Source of the DNA: Clostridia bacterium
GTDB lineage: Bacteria > Bacillota_A > Clostridia > Christensenellales > Aristaeellaceae
Length of the DNA stretch: 22,074 nt
Direction of reading: 5' to 3'
Assembly: GCA_025997215.1 (NCBI GenBank)
Contig: BNUH01000044.1
Location: 1 to 22,074 of the forward strand
Shown here one piece after another: positions 15,604-22,074 of the stretch. A program made the translations under genes and the position numbers. A model generated the notes under the pieces. That model had not been told where the DNA came from, did no database searches, and saw only the letters and a list, made by a program, of their open reading frames with translations. Each line of letters opens with the position of its first letter. The stretch's first letter is position 1.

Positions 15604-17199
15604 ATGAAACAACCGATCTCTCGCGTATTCGTTTTCCTGTTAACGTTGGCGCTGGTGTGCAGCATGGCGGCAGTGAACGTCGCCGCTGAAAGCGGTTCTG
15701 GCAAGCACTCGTTTTCCTTGTACGTGGGTTTGCAGGAAACGACGATCAACACATCCAACAACGACATCTACGCTTGGCGCGTAGCGCAGGAAAACACTGG
15801 TATTAATGTAGAATATGTCTATGCCAACGGGGATAACCTGGTTCTGATGATCGCATCGAATGATCTGCCGGATGCGATTATCCAGACCTGGACGAGTTTC
15901 TCCGGCGGGCCGCAAGGCGCGATCGATAACGGCGTTATTATCCCCTTGAGCGAATCATTGCTGGCAGAGCAAGCGCCAAACTACTGGGCGTATATACAAA
16001 AATATGAAGATATCAGGAAAATGGTCACCACGGACGACAGCGTCCATTACCAGATTGCGGGGATTATGACGTGGGAGCCTGATGAGACGAAGGGCTTTAC
16101 CTCCGTTATAGACCGGGATCCGTTCTATGAATCGTGGATGGGACCGATAATCCGCAAGGATATACTCGACGCTGCAGGTTTACCTCTGCCTGAAACCGTG
16201 GACGATTGGACGGCCGCGCTGCGCTTGATGAAGGAGCAGGGATTCGCTTCGCCTATGAGCGCGCCTGTTGGCAACTTCCAGACAAGCAACGCATTTGCAG
16301 GGGCGTTTGGCATCACACTGGGGCTGTATCAGGATGAATCCGGCAAGGTGCACTATGGACCGCTGGAGCCGGGATACGCCGACTATATCACGCTGCTCAA
16401 CGGCTGGTATGAGGAAGGCTTGCTCGATGCGGATTATGCGGCTATTGATGGTACGGCGGCGCGCACCAAGGTCATCAACGGCGAGGCCGGGGCAACCATC
16501 GGAACCGGCAGCGTCATTGGAGTTAGTTACGCAGGCGCGCATGAACTGGATCCGGATACATCATTCTACTCGATCGCAGTGAAGCACCCAAAGTTGAACG
16601 CCGAAAGCGGCGAGCCAGTATTGGGGCAGAAAGCGTATCCCTACCTGAACGGCGTAGGTATAACGCCTAAATGCGTTGATCCATCCGCAGTACTGAACTT
16701 CTTCGATTATCTGTGGTCGGATGAGGGCACGCTCGTTGCCAACTGGGGCGGCATCGAAGGCGTAACATATGATTTGACTGCGAATGGTCTACCTGAGTTC
16801 TCGGCGAGCCTGGCCGATAATGAGTGGGGATATCCCATTTCGACCATGACCCAGAAGGTTGAGATCCTCAATGGCCCGTTCCCGGTCGATCTGCGCAACC
16901 GCCTGTACCAGATGACGCTGTATGATACCCCGGAACCCATTTACTGCAGAGGCACATGGAGCAATGCGCTGTATTCTGCCAGCTTGCCTCCATACTCAAT
17001 CCCAACGGATAAGTCAAGCGACTTTGCTTCTCTAAGCAACGATATCACAACGTTTTTTAATGAAAACCATATCAAGTTCATAATGGGTCTAGAACCGTTG
17101 GAGAACATTGAGGCATTCCAAAACTCGCTGCACAGGATCGGCGTGGACGACTATATCGCCATTGCCCAAGACGCCCTGGATCAATACAACGCGCGCTGA
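15604..17199 (+). CDS. extracellular solute-binding protein, Lpl/YtcQ type
   Basis: This 531 aa binding protein is longer than ordinary sugar-binding proteins, as is usual for the LplA/YtcQ group. The N-terminal Sec signal runs through VFVFLLTLALVCSMAAVNVAA; the Cys in LALVCS does not fit a strict lipobox, so lipoprotein status is uncertain. Family features include NDLPDAIIQTW, the segment LPLPETVDDWTAALRLMKEQ, and NGVGITPKCVDPSAVLNFFD. ATG at 15604 is chosen because GGAGG lies 8 nt upstream and the signal peptide starts there; an ATG at 15589 overlaps the ribosome site. It should bind a complex oligosaccharide for the two permeases that follow. No ATPase gene is nearby, again pointing to a shared ATPase (inference). 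Confidence 0.9.
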   Translation: MKQPISRVFVFLLTLALVCSMAAVNVAAESGSGKHSFSLYVGLQETTINTSNNDIYAWRVAQENTGINVEYVYANGDNLVLMIASNDLPDAIIQTWTSFSGGPQGAIDNGVIIPLSESLLAEQAPNYWAYIQKYEDIRKMVTTDDSVHYQIAGIMTWEPDETKGFTSVIDRDPFYESWMGPIIRKDILDAAGLPLPETVDDWTAALRLMKEQGFASPMSAPVGNFQTSNAFAGAFGITLGLYQDESGKVHYGPLEPGYADYITLLNGWYEEGLLDADYAAIDGTAARTKVINGEAGATIGTGSVIGVSYAGAHELDPDTSFYSIAVKHPKLNAESGEPVLGQKAYPYLNGVGITPKCVDPSAVLNFFDYLWSDEGTLVANWGGIEGVTYDLTANGLPEFSASLADNEWGYPISTMTQKVEILNGPFPVDLRNRLYQMTLYDTPEPIYCRGTWSNALYSASLPPYSIPTDKSSDFASLSNDITTFFNENHIKFIMGLEPLENIEAFQNSLHRIGVDDYIAIAQDALDQYNAR

Positions 17200-17221
17200 T
17201 CAACAGATCAACTGATCAGTG

Positions 17222-17266
17222 ATTCCCCGCGTCCGGATGGCAGTACTACCTTCCGGGCGCGGGAAT
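17222..17266 (+). other. strong intercistronic stem-loop after the binding-protein gene
   Basis: The left arm 17222-17237 and right arm 17252-17266 pair over about 15 bp, with one bulged C and one G-U pair, around a 13-14 nt loop. The stem is rich in GC (CCCGCG against CGCGGG) and no T-run follows. It lies between the binding-protein stop and the permease ribosome site. This is the usual place for structures that keep binding-protein message abundant and lower permease expression. Confidence 0.65.
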
Positions 17267-17287
17267 GACAGGCGGGAGGTACACGCG

Positions 17288-18220
17288 ATGATAGCGGCGG
17301 CGAAAACGCTCAAACCCAAACACGGCCTGGCGTCAGACCTGCGCAAGCATGCATTGATTTATTTTCTATTCCTGCCAGTATTGGCATACTATATTATTTT
17401 CTGCTATTGGCCCATGTACGGTGTTCAGATAGCTTTCAAAAATTATGTGCCCGCCAAAGGCGTGCTGAATAGTTCCTGGGTGGGTCTGAAGCACTTTCTT
17501 GCATTTTTCAAAGGCATGTACTTCACGCGCTTGCTGCGCAATACACTGCTGATCAGCGTTTACAGCCTAGTATTCGGATTTCCCGCGCCCATCATATTCG
17601 CGCTGCTGATAAACGAGCTAAGGAGCAGGCGGTTTAAGCGATTTGTGCAGACGGCGACATATCTGCCGCATTTCCTATCCACAGTCGTAATCTGCGGCAT
17701 GATTATCGACTTTACGAATAGCAAAGGTATCATCAGCCAGCTGCTGTCAGTATTCGGTATGCCGCCGCGTACACTGCTGCTATTCCCTCAGAATTTCCGA
17801 ACCATATATGTAGCCAGCGGCATATGGCAAGGCGTTGGCTGGGGTTCAATTATATACTTGGCCGCGCTGTCCGGCATAGACCCCACGTACTATGAGGCGG
17901 CCTGCGTAGACGGCGCAGGTCGGCTGCGTCAAGCTATTCATGTGACACTGCCGGGTATAGCGCCAACCATCACGGTTTTGCTGATACTGCAGTGCGGAGG
18001 CCTCCTCAGCGTAGGTTATGAAAAAATCATATTGTTATACAATAATAACACGCTTGAAACAGCCGATGTTATATCATCGTACGTCTATAGGCGAGGCTTG
18101 CTGGAGCTGAACTACAGCTTCAGCGCGGCGGTGGGTTTGTTTAACTCAGTGGCAAACCTCCTTATATTAGTGATAACGAACACAGTCAGCAGACGCATCA
18201 GCGAAAGCAGCCTCTGGTGA
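17288..18220 (+). CDS. ABC permease, LplB type
   Basis: This 310 aa inner-membrane protein has about six hydrophobic helices, the first being ALIYFLFLPVLAYYIIFCYW. The segment PMYGVQIAFKNYVPAKG is characteristic of LplB/YteP-type permeases. The EAA loop that contacts the ATPase is YEAACVDGAGRLRQAIHVTL. ATG at 17288 is preferred to an earlier ATG at 17219, because GGGAGG sits 8 nt upstream and the extra residues would be encoded by the intercistronic stem-loop. It forms the channel with the next gene product. Confidence 0.92.
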   Translation: MIAAAKTLKPKHGLASDLRKHALIYFLFLPVLAYYIIFCYWPMYGVQIAFKNYVPAKGVLNSSWVGLKHFLAFFKGMYFTRLLRNTLLISVYSLVFGFPAPIIFALLINELRSRRFKRFVQTATYLPHFLSTVVICGMIIDFTNSKGIISQLLSVFGMPPRTLLLFPQNFRTIYVASGIWQGVGWGSIIYLAALSGIDPTYYEAACVDGAGRLRQAIHVTLPGIAPTITVLLILQCGGLLSVGYEKIILLYNNNTLETADVISSYVYRRGLLELNYSFSAAVGLFNSVANLLILVITNTVSRRISESSLW

Positions 18221-18246
18221 ACTGAGGACATCAGGAAGGTGACGAT

Positions 18247-19128
18247 ATGGTAATCCAACGGCGCTCCATCGGTTCGCGGGTGTTTGACTTAGGTAATGCC
18301 GCGCTGCAATGCCTGATTGTTTTTGCATCGATTTATCCATTCCTGTATGTATTGTTTGCCTCGGTAAGCAATCCGGCGCGGCTTGTGACATATTCCGGCT
18401 TTCTTTATGCCCCGCTGGGGTTTACGATGAATGCATACCGGCTGATAATGCGTAACGGCAATATCATCATGGGGTATAAGAATACCTTTATCTATGTAAC
18501 ACTAGGACTTTGTGTGAATATGGTAATAACTATACTGGGCGCTTTTGTGCTGTCGCGGAAGGATCTGCGCCTTAAGAGAGTGTTGTTATGGATAGCGATG
18601 TTTACTATGTTCTTTGGCGGAGGCTTGATTCCTACGTTCTTGGTCATAAAAGACCTCGGTATGATCGACACGGTATGGTCTATGGTTTTGCCCAATGCGC
18701 TAAGCACATATAATATGCTTGTCTTGCGCACGGCGTTCATCACACTGCCGCCATCGCTTGAAGAATCCGCCAGGCTGGATGGCGCGAATGACTTAACCAT
18801 ACTATTGCGGATTCTATTGCCATTGATAATACCTAATCTCGCCGTCATAGCGCTTTTTTATACCGTTGGCCACTGGAACAGCTGGTTTAATGCGATGATT
18901 TACCTGCGCACACGGACAAAATTCCCACTGCAGACAATCCTGCGCGAAATACTGATACTGTCCCAAGAGGACTTCTCTGTGCAAGTCAACAGGGATGAAG
19001 CGACGAATATCAACGAGCTGATCAAGTACGCTACAATAATCGTCGCAACCGTCCCAATACTGTGCGTTTATCCTTTCCTGCAGAAGTACTTTATAAAGGG
19101 CGTAATGCTCGGTGCCGTCAAAGAGTGA
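18247..19128 (+). CDS. ABC permease, LplC type
   Basis: This 293 aa protein with about six membrane helices begins with CLIVFASIYPFLYVLFASVS, a typical LplC/YtcP opening. The EAA loop is EESARLDGANDLTILLRILL. The C-terminal sequence KYFIKGVMLGAVKE matches the conserved end of this permease group. AGGAAGG precedes the ATG, 26 nt after the LplB-type gene. It is the second channel subunit of the importer. Confidence 0.92.
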   Translation: MVIQRRSIGSRVFDLGNAALQCLIVFASIYPFLYVLFASVSNPARLVTYSGFLYAPLGFTMNAYRLIMRNGNIIMGYKNTFIYVTLGLCVNMVITILGAFVLSRKDLRLKRVLLWIAMFTMFFGGGLIPTFLVIKDLGMIDTVWSMVLPNALSTYNMLVLRTAFITLPPSLEESARLDGANDLTILLRILLPLIIPNLAVIALFYTVGHWNSWFNAMIYLRTRTKFPLQTILREILILSQEDFSVQVNRDEATNINELIKYATIIVATVPILCVYPFLQKYFIKGVMLGAVKE

Positions 19129-19156
19129 TTGTCATGTGAGTAAAGGAGGCTTCTTT

Positions 19157-19933
19157 ATGGAGCTTGTGCCTGCAGCCGTGCTTGGCTCCAGCGCTGCCGG
19201 AATTGCGTTCACGATAGCGCATGCCGATACGACGGCCTTGCTGGATGACGGAGGGCTATTGGCTTCGGAATTCATCGCCGCTATGAATGTACGCCCACGA
19301 AGACCGGACCCAAATTGGTGTGCGGAAACAAAGTCCATTTGGGAGGAATGCGCCCAACTCGGCGTAGTGGGCGATAAAGGCTGCATTCATGCTTCGCCGA
19401 TAACGTCCATGCTTGCGGAACGCCTGATCAATCATCACGCAGATGTCCGATTATTCTCGCGGATCATCCGCATTGAGCGGAAGTATTCAATGTGGCATAT
19501 AACATATTGCGACGCCGAGGGCATCCATATGCTAATGGCCGAAACAGTTATAGATACCAGAGTTAAGCCCGTTGCGCAGAAGCGGTTGTCCGCCACACTG
19601 TTCGCTGACGCCAAAGCGGATGGAATAATCGATCCATCCGGCGTGAAGATTTTGCCGACATTATGGGATATGGAGAAGATACTGCAGATTGATTTACCGT
19701 GGGAGTCAGACTGGATTGAGGCCAGGTCAGCACTGCATGGTTATTGGCAACAACATCGAAACCGGGTATTTCCAGGCTGGCGGATTGCGTCAGTCGCGTC
19801 GGTATTCTGCTATGAATATAATTCTATAGTAAATGATAGACCGCAGGATGGCTATATAAGGCTTATTTCAGCCTCATACCCCAGTCTTTTCGATGCCTTT
19901 GATGGAGGATACATATGCAATATAGAACAATAA
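19157..19933 (+). CDS. degenerate FAD-oxidoreductase-like protein
   Basis: This 258 aa protein starts with a Rossmann-like segment, AAVLGSSAAGIAFTIAHA, then TTALLDDGGLLASEF. The latter mirrors the end of strand two and the G-rich turn of FAD_oxidored proteins, but in weakened form. Around residues 95-140, RLINHHADVRLFSRIIRIER and ETVIDTR sit where family members have a second FAD-contact segment ending in DATG; here the G is lost and FAD binding may be poor. AAAGGAGG lies 7 nt before the ATG. It follows the LplC-type permease by 28 nt and overlaps the next gene by 19 nt, so the two are probably made together. It may be a partner subunit or a decaying duplicate. The family link is inferred from motifs only. 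Confidence 0.6.
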   Translation: MELVPAAVLGSSAAGIAFTIAHADTTALLDDGGLLASEFIAAMNVRPRRPDPNWCAETKSIWEECAQLGVVGDKGCIHASPITSMLAERLINHHADVRLFSRIIRIERKYSMWHITYCDAEGIHMLMAETVIDTRVKPVAQKRLSATLFADAKADGIIDPSGVKILPTLWDMEKILQIDLPWESDWIEARSALHGYWQQHRNRVFPGWRIASVASVFCYEYNSIVNDRPQDGYIRLISASYPSLFDAFDGGYICNIEQ

Positions 19934-21741
19934 TTGATAATAGCCCAACAGTGATTAGCTGCCAACCAAAGTTCGGCATGTGTTATGATATAGTAGTTGC
20001 GGGTTTGGGGACTGCCGGGGCCATCGCGATGTTGGCTGCTGCGCGTTTGGGGCTGACTGTGTTCGGCTTTGACCGCGCTACGGGTATGGGTGGTATGGGC
20101 ACACTGGGCAGCGTGCTGGATTACTATTATGGACAAGGCGGCGGTTTACAAGAGGATGTAAACGGTAAGTGCAGCGATATGGTGAATGACGGCGGATATG
20201 TCACATCGCAGCGGCCTGATCTCAATGGCCGCGAGAGCTTTCCAGGGGCTGTAAAAAGCTATGTCTTGGAATATACGGTGCTGGATAATAAGGCGACTAT
20301 TCGTTATGAAACCATCGCCATAGGGGTTTACCTCGAAGGGAAGCGGATTGTCGGACTCCGCTGCTGGGATGGGAGCCGCTGTATAGACATCCAGTCAAAG
20401 ATCGTCGTCGACGCCACCGGTGATGCGGGTTTTTCGCGAATGGCGGGTGCGCGAATGAATCCAGCTCGTTTAACCGACAACACACATCAGTATTATTCGA
20501 AAACTAAAACGTTGTTGTTCGACAGCGGCTTTGTGATGGGCCTATGGCATGGCTGCGGGCGTATGGATGCGCAGAATCCGCAGGCGCTATCAAAGGGAGT
20601 GCTACAGGCCATGCTCTTCCCATTTGAACGAAGGCATATTTCATCGGATACCCATACTGTTTACGAATCCCCCATATATGGATTCCGAGAAGGCCCTCGT
20701 ATCCGCAGTAAAGAAGTTCTGACACTGGACGATGTGATGAATGGGAAGTCGACGGCGGAACCCATCTTCTATGCGGCTTCGCATGTGGATAGTTTCAACC
20801 ACGACCTTGCGCTGGAGGACGACCTGTTGCAAGATTTCTATATCTGCGGTTTGGATCGCGCTTGCATGACGGTCGCGGTGCCTATGGGATCATTGATTCC
20901 TGAAGAGATGGATGGATTGCTGGCGGCAGGCCGCTGTATCGGCGTTGACCATAATATAGCCGCGTGCGTTCGAATGAAGCGCGATATGGAAAAATCCGGC
21001 GAAGCATCGGCGGCGCTGGCGTATGCCAGCATACGCACGGATGTTCATCCGCGTGAGGTTCCTTACGACGCGGTAGCCAGCATGCTCAGACAAAGCGGCT
21101 GCTTGAATGACAATCAGTATAACCCGTGGTATTCGTTGGAAATAGTGAATCGGGCTGGCAGCTCCCCGTCGTCTATGCGCGACGCGTTGTGCAGAAGCCC
21201 TTTGTTTGCTATGTGGGTTGCCAGGTCAAGCGCGTATAATTGGACGCCTTACTTAAAAGAATGGGTTGATTGCCATGATAACGATCTTTGTATAAACAGT
21301 GCGCTTACCCTAGGAATGATCGGTGATGCCGCCGCGTTGCCTTCATTGCGCTCGATCTGCGCCGAATCTTTACATAAGAAAATTGAGTATGGTACTTTAT
21401 GGAAAGCAATCTGCCTGCTAGGAAGATATGCTATTAAATCCGACGCTAAAATAATGGCACAAATATTACAATATTCATATTTTGGTGGACATAAGGATGA
21501 AAGCTACTGTTTTAACCAGGATCAGCGCGCATTCATCTTTCTTGCCGCAGAGATGAGCTTACTGAAGATTGCCTTGCGGAACATGGAATCCAACATTATC
21601 GCTCGATCCATCGATTGTTTGCACAGAATTATACTCGACCCAGTCTTTGTGCTAACATTGAGCGTAGGTTTGGGTAATGTTGATCTTACAGATACCGCCC
21701 GTAGAATGGCTTGCTGTATCAGTGGATATAATAATTATTAA
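19915..21741 (+). CDS. FAD-dependent oxidoreductase (FAD_oxidored type) with helical C-terminal tail
   Basis: This is a 608 aa protein. Near residue 28 DIVVAGLGTAGAIAMLAAAR gives the GxGxxG FAD fold, followed by TGMGGMGTLGSV. The second FAD motif is IVVDATGDAGFSRMAGA. The C-terminal FAD contact is LLAAGRCIGVDHNIAACVRM followed by SGEASAALA. After about residue 430 the sequence becomes all-helical and repeat-like (CINSALTLGMIGDAAALPSL), similar to HEAT repeats, an extension most family members lack. GGAGG lies 6 nt before the ATG. It is the last gene of the Lpl-type sugar locus, so the substrate is likely the imported sugar, a derivative or an attached group. The reaction cannot be named from sequence. 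Confidence 0.85.
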   Translation: MQYRTIIDNSPTVISCQPKFGMCYDIVVAGLGTAGAIAMLAAARLGLTVFGFDRATGMGGMGTLGSVLDYYYGQGGGLQEDVNGKCSDMVNDGGYVTSQRPDLNGRESFPGAVKSYVLEYTVLDNKATIRYETIAIGVYLEGKRIVGLRCWDGSRCIDIQSKIVVDATGDAGFSRMAGARMNPARLTDNTHQYYSKTKTLLFDSGFVMGLWHGCGRMDAQNPQALSKGVLQAMLFPFERRHISSDTHTVYESPIYGFREGPRIRSKEVLTLDDVMNGKSTAEPIFYAASHVDSFNHDLALEDDLLQDFYICGLDRACMTVAVPMGSLIPEEMDGLLAAGRCIGVDHNIAACVRMKRDMEKSGEASAALAYASIRTDVHPREVPYDAVASMLRQSGCLNDNQYNPWYSLEIVNRAGSSPSSMRDALCRSPLFAMWVARSSAYNWTPYLKEWVDCHDNDLCINSALTLGMIGDAAALPSLRSICAESLHKKIEYGTLWKAICLLGRYAIKSDAKIMAQILQYSYFGGHKDESYCFNQDQRAFIFLAAEMSLLKIALRNMESNIIARSIDCLHRIILDPVFVLTLSVGLGNVDLTDTARRMACCISGYNNY

Positions 21742-21766
21742 TTAGTAAAGATGTAATATCTTCGTA

Positions 21767-21872
21767 GGGGCGCCAGTTCGGGCGTGAAAAACAGGAAGGT
21801 GAAAGACCTTCCCCGGTAAAGCCTAGCAAGCAACCGGTACCCAGCCTTGGAGCCGAAGCCGCAAGGTTCCAT
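21767..21872 (+). other. probable group II intron 5' fragment (domain I)
   Basis: The stretch starts with GCGCC-AGTTC-GGGCGT, the first stem of many bacterial group II introns, then shows stems GGAAGGT/ACCTTCC around GAAAG and ACCGG-type pairings (CCGG 21813-21816 with CCGG 21834-21837). The linear pattern resembles domain I of bacterial introns as I recall them, but the canonical GTGCG start is altered. No catalytic domain V or reverse transcriptase follows; unrelated transposase sequence takes over within 100 nt. It is therefore at best a truncated remnant. Confidence 0.5.
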
Positions 21873-21939
21873 ACTCGATTTTCGGCGGCTTCCCTGCCGC
21901 TCTGCGCGTATCTGTATACACGCTGACCATTTTTACATC

Positions 21940-22074
21940 AACCTTCCAGGCTGATTTTGCTGAGCAGCGTAGATTCTATAAAGAGGAATTACTGCACCTG
22001 ATGGCAGGCGCAAAGAGGAACGAACTGGTGCTGCAGTTCATGGATGCCGCACATTTTGTATACGGAACGCCTAC
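21940..22074 (+). pseudogene. IS630-type transposase fragment, cut by window edge
   Basis: An open frame reads ADFAEQRRFYKEELLHLMAG and then ELVLQFMDAAHFVYGTP to the last base. The FMDAAHFV motif is the second catalytic Asp region of IS630-family transposases, normally followed by a large C-terminal part beyond this window. No proper N-terminal half is visible: sequence before about 21940 does not look like the family, and the group II intron remnant lies upstream. It may be an internal fragment, or continue intact to the right. Confidence 0.7.

Noticed and set aside
21748..21762. Small hairpin AAGAT/ATCTT after the last FAD gene
   Set aside because: Only 5 bp, AT-rich and without a T-run; not a supportable terminator.
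1..22074. CRISPR array, toxin-antitoxin or phage-defence system
   Set aside because: No regularly spaced direct repeats, and no small toxin or antitoxin pairs or defence enzymes among the gene products.

Overview
This window looks like an accessory stretch of a Bacillota-type (probably clostridial) chromosome. The evidence is strong AGGAGG-type ribosome binding sites, an AraC regulator with a membrane sensor next to Lpl-type (LplB/LplC) sugar permeases, and a LacI/GH38/ROK sugar operon. Base composition looks roughly balanced. No rRNA, tRNA or other taxonomic marker is present, so the assignment is inference. No CRISPR array or defence system was seen.

Layout. (1) 1-775: a mosaic of gene fragments: IS256-type transposase, the sensor part of an AraC-type membrane regulator, and the C-terminal part of a sugar-phosphate isomerase/epimerase-like TIM barrel. 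(2) 9895 down to 844, minus strand: one tight seven-gene operon, lacI-type repressor, two MalF/MalG-type permeases, sugar-binding protein, metallo-beta-lactamase-fold hydrolase, GH38 alpha-mannosidase, and a ROK kinase fused to a GmhA-like SIS isomerase. Its promoter (TTGACA, 17 nt, TAACAT) is bracketed by two matching LacI-type operators. (3) About 9940-12860, minus strand: a decayed region with an IS701-like transposase remnant, a broken MBL-fold gene, an intact zinc alcohol dehydrogenase and an unrecognised broken gene. Three short non-coding inverted-repeat elements (MITE-like) lie here. Two have clear target duplications, and removing them in silico restores the reading frames they interrupt. 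(4) 13151-21741, plus strand: a second carbohydrate locus with a YtdP-like AraC regulator, an extracellular solute-binding protein, LplB-like and LplC-like permeases, a degenerate FAD-oxidoreductase-like protein, and a full FAD_oxidored-type protein with a helical C-terminal tail. (5) 21767-22074: a probable 5' fragment of a group II intron and an IS630-type transposase fragment running off the window.

How it may work together (inference). The minus-strand operon would import a mannose-containing oligosaccharide or glycoside and cleave it with the GH38 enzyme. The fused kinase/isomerase would phosphorylate the released sugar and isomerise it, with the LacI protein sensing the inducer. The plus-strand locus would sense an external glycan or sugar through the membrane AraC protein, import it through the Lpl-type transporter, and oxidise something with the flavoprotein pair. 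The two loci are separated by a mobile-element graveyard.
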